The notes beneath the pieces are model-generated. The model was not told the DNA's origin and did not search any database. It saw nothing but the letters and a program-made list of their open reading frames with translations. The position numbers were made by a program, and so were the translations under genes. A stretch of 64,000 nt of DNA from Gordonia sp. OPL2. Its GTDB lineage: Bacteria; Actinomycetota; Actinomycetes; Mycobacteriales; Mycobacteriaceae. This document shows positions 16,594 to 24,768 of the stretch, one piece after another. The stretch covers positions 85,634 through 149,633 of the forward strand of contig NZ_RKME01000011.1 in assembly GCF_003797825.1 (NCBI RefSeq), written 5' to 3'. Numbering within the stretch: position 1 is the stretch's first letter; each line of letters starts with the position of its first letter.

Positions 16594-17274
16594 ATGGCAG
16601 GGTCGGATGGCGGGGACGGTGTGGCAGCGGATCGTCTGCGGGTGATGGTCGTCGACGATCATCCGATGTGGCGCGACGGGGTGGCCCGCGACCTCGAGGA
16701 GGAGGGGTTCGAGGTGGTGGCGACCGCCGACGGCGTGGGCAGCGCCGGACGTCGGGCGGGCGCGGTGACTCCCGACGTCGTGCTGATGGACATGCAGCTA
16801 CCGGACGGCTCCGGGGCGGAGGCGACGGCAGCGGTGCTCGAGGCGTCCCCGGCATCGCGGGTGCTCGTGCTGTCGGCGTCGGATGAGCGTGACGATGTAT
16901 TGCAGGCCGTGAAGGCCGGCGCCAGTGGCTATCTGGTAAAGAGTTCGTCGCGGTCGGAGCTCGTGGCGGCCGTCCGGGCGACCGCCGACGGTCAGGCGGT
17001 GTTCACGCCCGGGCTCGCCGGGCTGATCCTCGGTGAGTACCGGCGGATGTCCGCCGAACCCGATCCCGACCGGACCCGACCGTCGCTCACCGACCGTGAG
17101 ACCGAGGTGTTGCGGTACGTGGCGAAGGGACTGAGCGCCAAGCAGATCGCTACCCGGCTGTCGTTGAGTCACCGGACCGTCGAGAATCACGTGCAGGCCA
17201 CACTGCGAAAGCTCCAACTCGGGAACCGAGTGGAGCTGACGCGGTATGCGATCGAGCACGGACTGGACGGGTGA
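16594..17274 (+). CDS. NarL/LuxR-type response regulator
   Basis: A 226-residue response regulator. The receiver domain (residues 15-130) has the acidic pair Asp21-Asp22, phospho-acceptor Asp66 in LMDMQLP, and Lys116. The C-terminal LuxR helix-turn-helix (about 160-222) reads SLTDRETEVLRYVAKGLSAK and continues into SHRTVENHV. It is the partner of the kinase 3 bp upstream and the last gene of the transporter-kinase-regulator operon. The MFS gene converges 7 bp downstream, with no obvious terminator between. The target genes are not evident, though the operon's own transporter is a natural candidate. Confidence 0.9.
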   Translation: MAGSDGGDGVAADRLRVMVVDDHPMWRDGVARDLEEEGFEVVATADGVGSAGRRAGAVTPDVVLMDMQLPDGSGAEATAAVLEASPASRVLVLSASDERDDVLQAVKAGASGYLVKSSSRSELVAAVRATADGQAVFTPGLAGLILGEYRRMSAEPDPDRTRPSLTDRETEVLRYVAKGLSAKQIATRLSLSHRTVENHVQATLRKLQLGNRVELTRYAIEHGLDG

Positions 17275-17281
17275 GCGGGAC

Positions 17282-18709
17282 CTAGTCGACGAGGGTCGTC
17301 GGCGGCTCGACCTCCGCACGCGCCTGCGGGGTGGCCGATTCGGTGTCGTCGACGGTCTCGTTGCGCGGCACCAGCATCGTGGCCGCCGCCCCCGCCAGTG
17401 CGATGCCGGCGAAGATGTAGAAGGCGGCGTTCGACGAGATGCCGGCGCCGATGAGCAGACCTCCGATCACCGGTCCGACGATGCCGCCGAGCCGGCCGAA
17501 TCCGGCGCACCAGGCGACACCGGCGGCACGTGCCGAGGTCGGGTAGTAGTTCGACACGTATCCGTAGATCAGGACCTGGGTGCCGATGGTGCCCGTCCCG
17601 GCGACGGCGACCGCGGCGAGCAACACGGGCAGCGGAAGTCCCAAGGTCAAACAGATCAGTGCGAATGTCGCCAGGCAGAACGAGGTGGCGACGATCCGCT
17701 GGGGCCCACGCCGATCCGCGAGGCGAGCAGCGATGAGACCGCCGACGATGGCGCCACCGTTGAGCACCAGCAGGAACGAGAGCGATCCTTTCGCGTTGAA
17801 CCCGGCCGACCTCATGATCTGCGGGAGCCAGGTGTTCAGACCGTAGGTGAGCAGCAGTCCGGCGAAGCTCATCAGGCCCAGCAGCAGCGTCGGCATCGCG
17901 TAGCGGCGTGACACGAGAACCGCGAAACCGACTCGCTCCGTGGGGGTTTCCGTCCCCATCGGAGGCGCTGCGACGGTGGGTGCGGCGGTGAGGTCGACGG
18001 GGATACCGGTGCGGGTGCTGATGGCCCGGGCCTCGTCGATACGGCCCCGCGACACCAGCCAGCGGGGTGACTCCGGCATCTTGAGCAACGCCAGCGGGAG
18101 CAGTGTGACCAGCGGCAGTGCCCCGATCCAGAACAGTCCGCGCCAGCCGATGTGGTCGGCGAGCAGGAGGGCGAGTACCGCGGCGACGACACCACCGAGG
18201 GGGACGCCGCTGTAGACGATCGCGTTGAACAGATTGCGCTTCGACGTCGGCGCGAACTCCGCGACCAGCGCGCCGACGGTCGCGACCAGACCGCCGATCC
18301 CGATGCCGGTCAGGCAGCGCAGCAGGCCGAAGGTGACGATGTCGGTGGCGAGGGCGGTGGCGCCCATTCCGATGGAGAACCAGACGATGTTCATCAGCAT
18401 CATCCGGCGTCGGCCGACGCGGTCACCGAAGGTTCCGGCGATGAAGGCGCCGATCATCACACCGATCAGCGCGTAGGAGCCCAGTGCACCCGCTGTGCCG
18501 GCGCTGAGCTGCCCGAGCTGGGTGGGGTCGTCGAGCAGGGTGGGCAGGACCGTGCCGTAGACGACCAGGTCGTACCCGTCGAACACGATGGCGATGGCGG
18601 CCAGCGTCACGATCCAGAGCACACTCCGTCTGTGCTCGGGTCCGGCCCACGTGGTGGGTGCCGTCGTCATCGGGGCCGGCGTCTGGGCTGTGGGCGATGG
18701 GTCGTTCAT
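17282..18709 (-). CDS. MFS transporter, aromatic acid:H+ symporter-like
   Basis: A 475-residue twelve-helix permease of the major facilitator superfamily. The first helix carries DGYDLVVYGTVLPTLL, the signature of the aromatic acid:H+ symporter (AAHS) group, and GDRVGRRR is the loop 2-3 motif. It probably imports a benzoate-type or related acid; no degradation genes are adjacent, so the substrate is open. The start ATG has an excellent ribosome binding site, AGGAGG with 6-nt spacing. It is downstream of mmpL3 on the same strand but 140 bp away, so a separate promoter is likely. Confidence 0.87.
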   Translation of the reverse strand: MNDPSPTAQTPAPMTTAPTTWAGPEHRRSVLWIVTLAAIAIVFDGYDLVVYGTVLPTLLDDPTQLGQLSAGTAGALGSYALIGVMIGAFIAGTFGDRVGRRRMMLMNIVWFSIGMGATALATDIVTFGLLRCLTGIGIGGLVATVGALVAEFAPTSKRNLFNAIVYSGVPLGGVVAAVLALLLADHIGWRGLFWIGALPLVTLLPLALLKMPESPRWLVSRGRIDEARAISTRTGIPVDLTAAPTVAAPPMGTETPTERVGFAVLVSRRYAMPTLLLGLMSFAGLLLTYGLNTWLPQIMRSAGFNAKGSLSFLLVLNGGAIVGGLIAARLADRRGPQRIVATSFCLATFALICLTLGLPLPVLLAAVAVAGTGTIGTQVLIYGYVSNYYPTSARAAGVAWCAGFGRLGGIVGPVIGGLLIGAGISSNAAFYIFAGIALAGAAATMLVPRNETVDDTESATPQARAEVEPPTTLVD

Positions 18710-18848
18710 TGGCTGCCTCCTGGTGGTGTGCTGGGAGACAATCCTGCGGAAATGTGCCGCCGGTCACATCCGGTCTTTACCCAGTCTTGACCAAGGGGGT
18801 CATTGATACGGATCGCCGGTGGATTGATGGGGCGAGCGTGCCGCCCGC

Positions 18849-21800
18849 TCAGCTGTCCGAGCGGCTGCGACGCAGCAGATCCTGCACGCTGATCTGGCCG
18901 CCGTCGCCGTCGGCGTCCGACCGGGCGTGCCGATCGGTGCCGCGGCGCTTGCCGCCACCGTTACCCGACCCGTTGCCTGCACCGTTTCCGTTGCCGGCGC
19001 CGTCCGTGCCGTCAGGACCCGGGCGGTCGTCGGCGGTGCGGTTACCGGTCAACGAGGGGCCGGCGTCGCTCAGTCCGCGGTCCATCGGCGAGCCGCCGCT
19101 CCGGGGCGTCGGTGTCGGGCCGGGACGCTGATCCTCCGGCTCGAGCGATGCCGCCAGCGGACGTTTGCCGGTGCTGTCGAGCGCCGGGCGACGGCCGAGT
19201 GGGGAGTCGTCACGACGTCGCGGTGGAGGCGTCGGGGCCGACGGCGGTGTCGGCGGCGCGGGTGGGGCGGCGGGCGACGGGCCCGGTGCAGGAGTCCGTG
19301 GCGGCTCGTCGCCACCCATGCGAATCCCGCTGGCACCGAGGCGCCAACTGCCGGTGTCGGGTCCACCCGACCGGGAGCGAGACGAGCGACCGCGCATCGG
19401 CGCCGCCGTCTGCGGCGGGCCGGCGGGTCGCGGTGCCGCGGTGCCGGGGGTACCTGCTCCGGGGGAACCTGCTGGGGGCGTCGCGCCGGGCGCTGCCGGT
19501 CGCCGCTCGGGCGGCCGCTGGGTCGGCTGGCGGTCTGCCGGTACCGGGCCGGACCGCGCCGGGCCGGGTGCCGGCATCGGGCGATTCTGGGCCGACGTCC
19601 GATCGGGTGCCGGACGGTCGGGTGTGCGGCGCGGCTGTTCCGGCGGGCGGGGGCCACGGCTCTGCGGGGAGCGCGGGCCCGGACGGGGACCGGGCGCGGA
19701 AGGTCGTGTCGCGGTGGCGGTTCCGGCCGCAGCGGCTCCGGCGGCCGCCGTTGCGGCAGTTGCTCGCGGCGCGGCGGACATCGCCGACGTCGGCGCCTCG
19801 GCCACGATCGTGCCCGCCGAACGCGACCGGGCGGCCCGGGCGCTGTCGCGCATCTCGTCGGGCTCGTCGTCGAGGACGGTCTCGCCGAGTCCGATCTTGC
19901 GCTGCAGCGTCTGCATCCAGCGTGGCGCCCACCAGCAGTCGTCGCCGAGCAGCTTCATCACCGACGGCACGAGCAGCATGCGGATGATGGTCGCGTCCAG
20001 GATCAGCGCCGCGATCATGCCGTACGCGATGTACTTCATCATCACGATCTCCGACAGCCCGAAGGCGCCGGTGACGACGACGAGGATCGCGGCCGCCGCG
20101 GTGATGATGCGGCCGGTGTAGGCGGTGCCGACCCGGACGGCCTCGGTCGTGGTCGCACCCTTCTGTCTCGCCTCGACCATGCGGGACAACAGGAATATCT
20201 CGTAGTCGGTGGACAGACCGAAGATGATCGCGATGATCAGCACGAGGATCGCCGCGAAGAGCGGGCCGGGGGTGAAGTTCGCGAGTCCGGCGCCGTGGCC
20301 GTCGACGAAGATCCAGGTGAGGATGCCGAGTGTGGCGCCCAGACCGAGAGCGGTCATCAACGCCGCCTTGATCGGCAACACCAGAGAGCCGAACGCCAGG
20401 AACATCAGGAACCCGGTCACCAGGACCAGCAGGATCGCCATGATCGGCAATCTCGACATCAGCGCGTCGATGGAGTCCTGGGTCAACGTCGGCGTGCCGG
20501 CGACCCACATGGTGAGGCCCTGCGTGTCGATGGCACGAAGGTCCTTGATGGCCGCGGCCGCGGTGTCACGGTCGACCAGGCCCGCCGACATCTGCAGGAT
20601 CTGCGGTCCGTTGTCGCCGTACTGTCCGGTCAGCGCGCCGCCGTCGGAGCTCGGGCTGAACTGCTTGGTGAACCCGGGGATCTTGTTGGCCTCATCGGCG
20701 ATGGAGGTGATCTTGTCGCCGCTCGCGTTGTCGTTCGGGTCGTAGGCGATGACGAGCTTGATCTCTTCGGTGCGCTCGGTGGGGAAGTACTTGTCGAAGT
20801 TCTCCTGCGCGACCCGGTTCGGATTGTCGGGCGGCAGGTACGCCTCGCTGATGCCGCCGAACTTGATGCCACCGAACGGGATCGTCAGCACGAGCAGGAT
20901 CAGCACGGTCGGCACCGCGGTCGCGACCGGATGCTGCATCACCCAGCCGGCGAGCCGGCCCCAGAACCCGTTCTCGATCTCTTCCTTGGTCTTGGTGCGT
21001 CGCAGGAAGGGCAGACCGAGTGCGTCGATGCGCGGCCCGAGGATGGACAGGATCGCGGGCAGCACGGTGATCGACAGGATCGCCGCCAACGACACCGACG
21101 CGATCGCGCCGTACGCCACCGACTTGAGGAAGCCCTGCGGCATGATCAGCAGACACGCGAGGGCCGCGACGATGATGGTCGCCGAGAACACCACCGTCTG
21201 ACCCGAGGTCATCACGGTTCTTCGGACCGCGGCCTTGGTCGAATAACCCTCCGCGAGTTCCTCTCGGAACCGGCTGACGATGAACAGGCCGTAGTCGATC
21301 GCGATACCCAGACCGATCAGCGTGACCACCGACTGGGCGAAGATGTTCAGCTCGGTGACCTGGGCCAGCACCTTCATGATGCCGAGGGATCCGGCGATGG
21401 TGAGACCGCCGATGAGGACGGGCAGACAGGCTGCGACCACACCGCCGAAGATGAAGAACAGCATGATCGCCACCAAGGGCAGGGCGATCACCTCGGCTCT
21501 GTGGATGTCTTTGTCCATGCCGTCGGCCATCGATCCGGCCACCGGCTGGAGCCCGGCCATCTCGAAGGACGTGCCCTCGAGGTTGAATCTGTCCGGGATG
21601 TCGTCGAAGAACGGTTCGATGGTCTGGTAGTTCTTCAGGATCGTGGTGTCGTCGTCGCCCTTGACGCCGATGCTGATGAACGCGTGCTGGTTGTCGTCGG
21701 TGAAGGTGCGCGACCGGATGGTCTCCTGCGCGGCCTTCGATGTCGCGGTCTGATCCCGCAGATAGAACGGGTCGATGACACCCGGGTCCTCGCGGTTGAC

Positions 21801-22112
21801 GATGTCGCCGTGCTGGGAGATCAGGTCGTCGACGAAGTTCTCCACCTTCGCGCCGAACTCGGGGTCGTCGACGGTGGTGCCCTGCGGCGGGGTGATCAGC
21901 AGGATCACGTCGGAGCGGTGATCGCGGCCGAGTGAGGTGTCGGCGACCTGCGATCCCTTCACCGACTCCGACGTCGGGTCGAACCAGCCACTCTGGCTGA
22001 GGTACTTGCCCAGGTCCAGTCCGTAGAGACCGAGACCGGCCATCATCGCGATGAGTACGGCGATGACCGCGAAGCGCATTCGATAGACGAAAGTGCCGAT
22101 GGCTCCGAACAC
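18849..22112 (-). CDS. mmpL3: MmpL3-type trehalose monomycolate exporter
   Basis: A 1087-residue RND transporter that in mycolic-acid bacteria flips trehalose monomycolate to the periplasm. Two repeats of six helices carry the proton-relay pairs Asp273-Tyr274 (GIAIDYG) and Asp636-Tyr637 (GLSTDYE). Two periplasmic porter domains follow the first and seventh helices. From about residue 725 a Pro/Ala/Arg-rich cytoplasmic tail of some 360 residues makes it longer than the M. tuberculosis protein (944 as I recall). The start is GTG 22110-22112 with AGGAAGGA about 8 nt upstream. Its place next to the NYN protein and trmB matches the M. tuberculosis mmpL3 locus, supporting MmpL3 over other MmpL paralogues. 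Confidence 0.9.
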   Translation of the reverse strand: MFGAIGTFVYRMRFAVIAVLIAMMAGLGLYGLDLGKYLSQSGWFDPTSESVKGSQVADTSLGRDHRSDVILLITPPQGTTVDDPEFGAKVENFVDDLISQHGDIVNREDPGVIDPFYLRDQTATSKAAQETIRSRTFTDDNQHAFISIGVKGDDDTTILKNYQTIEPFFDDIPDRFNLEGTSFEMAGLQPVAGSMADGMDKDIHRAEVIALPLVAIMLFFIFGGVVAACLPVLIGGLTIAGSLGIMKVLAQVTELNIFAQSVVTLIGLGIAIDYGLFIVSRFREELAEGYSTKAAVRRTVMTSGQTVVFSATIIVAALACLLIMPQGFLKSVAYGAIASVSLAAILSITVLPAILSILGPRIDALGLPFLRRTKTKEEIENGFWGRLAGWVMQHPVATAVPTVLILLVLTIPFGGIKFGGISEAYLPPDNPNRVAQENFDKYFPTERTEEIKLVIAYDPNDNASGDKITSIADEANKIPGFTKQFSPSSDGGALTGQYGDNGPQILQMSAGLVDRDTAAAAIKDLRAIDTQGLTMWVAGTPTLTQDSIDALMSRLPIMAILLVLVTGFLMFLAFGSLVLPIKAALMTALGLGATLGILTWIFVDGHGAGLANFTPGPLFAAILVLIIAIIFGLSTDYEIFLLSRMVEARQKGATTTEAVRVGTAYTGRIITAAAAILVVVTGAFGLSEIVMMKYIAYGMIAALILDATIIRMLLVPSVMKLLGDDCWWAPRWMQTLQRKIGLGETVLDDEPDEMRDSARAARSRSAGTIVAEAPTSAMSAAPRATAATAAAGAAAAGTATATRPSAPGPRPGPRSPQSRGPRPPEQPRRTPDRPAPDRTSAQNRPMPAPGPARSGPVPADRQPTQRPPERRPAAPGATPPAGSPGAGTPGTAAPRPAGPPQTAAPMRGRSSRSRSGGPDTGSWRLGASGIRMGGDEPPRTPAPGPSPAAPPAPPTPPSAPTPPPRRRDDSPLGRRPALDSTGKRPLAASLEPEDQRPGPTPTPRSGGSPMDRGLSDAGPSLTGNRTADDRPGPDGTDGAGNGNGAGNGSGNGGGKRRGTDRHARSDADGDGGQISVQDLLRRSRSDS

Positions 22113-22314
22113 GCCTGGGTCCTTCCTCTCTTCGGGTGATGCCGATCGCGTGGTGCGGATCGTGCTGTGTCGATCTGTTGTGTACCGGGGTCGGTCGGTC
22201 CTGGGGCGCAGGATGACGGTTGATTCTCGCAGGTCGTCCTGATAGCTGGCTGAGTCGGCGCGCGCCGGTGTGTCCGTCGGTGCGCAGGCGGCGCGGACGT
22301 CAGTCCAGCAGAAG
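22113..22314. promoter_or_regulatory. Upstream region of mmpL3
   Basis: About 200 bp separate the NYN gene stop from the mmpL3 start and contain a good ribosome binding site near 22120. I see no clear -10/-35 pair or operator. Both mmpL3's own promoter and read-through from trmB-NYN are possible. Confidence 0.4.
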
Positions 22315-22998
22315 TCAGTGCAGCAGTGCGCGCAGCGGCCGGAACGGTGTGAGCCATGCCCCGTCGTCGGGCAGCGAGTCGAGCCCGATGCGTGGCAGCG
22401 GCTCCCGGAACACCGCCGGGATGTCCTCCAGGTCGACGAACTCCAGTTCTTCGGTGGTCAGGGCCCAGCTGGCGTGCTCCCGGAATCCGATCACGGTGAC
22501 CGGGATGCCGTCGGCCGCCACCTCCAGCAACGGCTCGCGGAACGCCTGTCCGTCCGCCGAGGCGACGATGAGGCCAGCTAGTCCAACAGTGTGCCTGCGA
22601 AGTTCGATGTGGTCGAGCATGTCGGCGTCGACATCGCTGTCGTCGGTCAGCTTGGGCTTCGCGAAGACGGCATATCCGACGTTGCGCAAGGCGTCGACCC
22701 ACGGCCGCACGACGTCGGCGCTGCCGGGGACGATGTTGGTGAAGACGGTCGCCTCGGGTTCCACGGGGGAGTCGGGGAGCCCGCCGGAGATGTCGGCGGT
22801 CCGCTGCAGCAGCCACCGGCCCAACGCGTCGAAGCGCGGTCGGTGCGCCGCGGTCGGACGACCACCGAGGATGGCGCCGAGGCCCATGTCCATGTTGGGT
22901 GCGTCCCACACCAGCAGAACCCGCGCCGAGCCCGAACGGCCGGCGATGGACTCGCCGAATCCGTTGGGGGAGGGCGTATCCGGGGTGTCGTCGGTCAT
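22315..22998 (-). CDS. NYN-domain (PIN-like) protein
   Basis: A 227-residue protein with the NYN/PIN-like nuclease fold. WDAPNMDMGLG near residues 31-40 carries the first acidic metal ligand (Asp32), VDADMLDHI supplies others, and IVASADGQAFREPL is the conserved late acidic motif (normally SxDxDF). Such domains are predicted RNases or RNA-binding proteins. Its start overlaps the trmB stop by 4 bp (ATGA), and mmpL3 lies downstream, as in M. tuberculosis where the neighbour is Rv0207c. A tRNA/RNA processing link with TrmB is more plausible than a role in mycolate export. The nuclease function is predicted only. Confidence 0.82.
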   Translation of the reverse strand: MTDDTPDTPSPNGFGESIAGRSGSARVLLVWDAPNMDMGLGAILGGRPTAAHRPRFDALGRWLLQRTADISGGLPDSPVEPEATVFTNIVPGSADVVRPWVDALRNVGYAVFAKPKLTDDSDVDADMLDHIELRRHTVGLAGLIVASADGQAFREPLLEVAADGIPVTVIGFREHASWALTTEELEFVDLEDIPAVFREPLPRIGLDSLPDDGAWLTPFRPLRALLH

Positions 22999-23774
22999 GC
23001 TCGGTCGCTTTCGGTCGACGAGGCCGCCGCCGGTTGCGGCTTCACGTACACGAATTCGTTGACGCCGCGGCCCTCACGTTCGGCGCGGCCCTCGAACTTG
23101 GTGGTGGGCCGGGTCAGCGAGATCGGTGCGTCGAACGTCAGCGGGATCACGTGCGGACGATCGGCCCGCTGGGTCGCCAGACGTTCGGCGATCCACTCCG
23201 CATAGTCCGCGTGGTCGGTGGCGATGTGCAGGATGCCGCCGGGGGCGAGACGATCGGCCATGAGTTCGATGGTGCCGCTCTGCAGCAGCCGCCGCTTGTG
23301 ATGTCGTGATTTCGGCCACGGATCCGGGAAGTACACCCGGATTCCGGTGAGACTGCCCGGCCCGAGCAACTCACGCAGCACGACGACGGCGTCGCCGCGC
23401 ACCATCCGGATGTTGGTCAGGCCCTCCCGGTCGACGAGGCCGAGCAACTGGGCGAGTCCGGGTTTGTAGACCTCGACGGCGATGACGTCGACGTCGGGTT
23501 CCTCGGCGGCCATGGCCGCTGTCGAGATGCCCGTGCCGCTCCCGATCTCGAGGACACGCGGGGCCTCCCGGCCGAACAGTCCCGGCAGGTCGAGCGGGGG
23601 TTCGGGCACCTGGTCGGGACCGATCGCGAGGTCGCGTCCCAGGCGGGGCCAGAGCGTCTCCCAGTTGCGTTGCTGACCGGTCGTCAGGGTGCCCCGCCGG
23701 AACCGGAAACTCGTCACCCGCGGGTACAGACGTGACTGGTCGACACTGTCGTTCACCCGACCATCGTTGCGCAT
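22995..23774 (-). CDS. trmB: tRNA (guanine-N7)-methyltransferase
   Basis: A 259-residue SAM-dependent enzyme that methylates G46 in the variable loop of tRNAs. The SAM-binding loop LEIGSGTG is at residues 75-82, and the diagnostic VYFPDPWPKSRHHKRRL motif lies at about 147-163, with TDHADYAEW and TKFEGRAEREG following. ATG 23774 gives the normal start; GTG 23756 is a possible alternative. It is first in an operon with the NYN gene (4-bp overlap), divergent from a GTPase-like gene 95 bp away. Confidence 0.93.
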   Translation of the reverse strand: MRNDGRVNDSVDQSRLYPRVTSFRFRRGTLTTGQQRNWETLWPRLGRDLAIGPDQVPEPPLDLPGLFGREAPRVLEIGSGTGISTAAMAAEEPDVDVIAVEVYKPGLAQLLGLVDREGLTNIRMVRGDAVVVLRELLGPGSLTGIRVYFPDPWPKSRHHKRRLLQSGTIELMADRLAPGGILHIATDHADYAEWIAERLATQRADRPHVIPLTFDAPISLTRPTTKFEGRAEREGRGVNEFVYVKPQPAAASSTESDRA

Positions 23775-23855
23775 CGGGGGCCGTGGAGGACAGTCGGCGC
23801 GCCTGAGTAGCCGGTCAGCGGGGCGGGCAGCGCGGCGGGCACAGCCCAGTGACGC

Positions 23856-23868
23856 TAGATTGCGGGGC
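23856..23868 (+). promoter_or_regulatory. -10 box TAGATT; leaderless start
   Basis: TAGATT (23856-23861) lies 7 nt before ATG 23869 with no ribosome binding site. No -35 is recognisable. Confidence 0.45.
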
Positions 23869-24768
23869 ATGCCGCACGCTGCGTCGACCGCCTCCCCGGG
23901 TGCCCTGTCGGGTGTCTGGTCGAGCGCTCTCGCGCGTGCCGTCGACTCGGGTGACCTGGCCGCCGTCGTCGGACCGACCGCGCCGGTGCGCGCCGACCTC
24001 GCCGCCGCGGCCCACCGGTATGCCCGACCACTGCAGATCGCGGTCTGCGGCCGGCCCGGCACCGGGCGCGACACCGTCGCCCGGGCGCTGCGGGAACGGC
24101 TGTCGGTCACCGCGATCGGACCCGGTGAGGCCGGCGAGGAAGCCGCAGACGCCGATCTCTGGCTGCTCGTGTTGTCGGGACTCCCGCGGCGCGACGACCA
24201 CGCCATCCTCGCGACGTTGCCGCGCGACCGGACGATCGTCGTCCTCGGCAAGGCGGACACGCACGGGCTCGGCGACCCCACGCACGCCGACGACATCGCC
24301 GCCGACTGCGCCGAGCGGATCGGACTACCCGTCCAGCCGGTGTCGGCGCTGCTGGCGTGTGCCGATCTGTCCGACGACGAGACCGACTTCCTGCGCAGGC
24401 TGGCCGCGGCGGGCGAGACGATGCCGTCGATGTCGGCGCAGTTTCTCACCGGCGGAGCAGACCGTCCCGAGACCCTCGGTGACGAGCGGACCGTGCGAGC
24501 CGGTCTGCTCCGCCGGATCGATCAGCGGGGCATCGACATCGCGCTCGCTCTGCTCGCCGAGGGCGACGAGTCGACGGCCGCCACGGTGAACCGGGAGCTG
24601 CACGCGGAGAGCGGAATCCACGCGCTCGTGCCGACGATCCGGGACCGGGTGGACATCGTGCGGTACTGGCGGCTGGTCGAACTGCGGACGCGTGTCGAGC
24701 TGCTGGCCGCCCGGGGTGCGGATCGTGACGCACTCGAGCATCTGCTGCAGATCGGCGAGGTGGCGTGA
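23869..24768 (+). CDS. Degenerate P-loop GTPase-like protein (Rv0209-like)
   Basis: A 299-residue protein, probably the counterpart of M. tuberculosis Rv0209 by position. The N-terminal half looks like a GTPase G domain that has lost its key residue: CGRPGTGRDT aligns with the P-loop but has Arg where Lys should be. VVLGKAD resembles the G4 motif. The C-terminal half is helical and rich in Arg and Leu. No membrane segment is seen. It overlaps or abuts the next gene, another GTPase-like protein, so the two probably form a complex. The function is unknown; dynamin- or septin-like membrane association is one possibility. Confidence 0.65.
   Translation: MPHAASTASPGALSGVWSSALARAVDSGDLAAVVGPTAPVRADLAAAAHRYARPLQIAVCGRPGTGRDTVARALRERLSVTAIGPGEAGEEAADADLWLLVLSGLPRRDDHAILATLPRDRTIVVLGKADTHGLGDPTHADDIAADCAERIGLPVQPVSALLACADLSDDETDFLRRLAAAGETMPSMSAQFLTGGADRPETLGDERTVRAGLLRRIDQRGIDIALALLAEGDESTAATVNRELHAESGIHALVPTIRDRVDIVRYWRLVELRTRVELLAARGADRDALEHLLQIGEVA

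Noticed and set aside
18927..21935. A 1002-codon open frame antisense to mmpL3
   Set aside because: High GC makes the complementary frame stop-poor. The translation is an Arg/Asp/Gln/His-rich string with no domain, while the opposite strand encodes a complete RND transporter.
22300..22328. 15-bp direct repeat (GTCAGTCCAGCAGAA / GTCAGTGCAGCAGTG) at the end of the NYN gene
   Set aside because: Only two imperfect copies, too short to separate from chance, although the spacing fits the 15-bp pattern.
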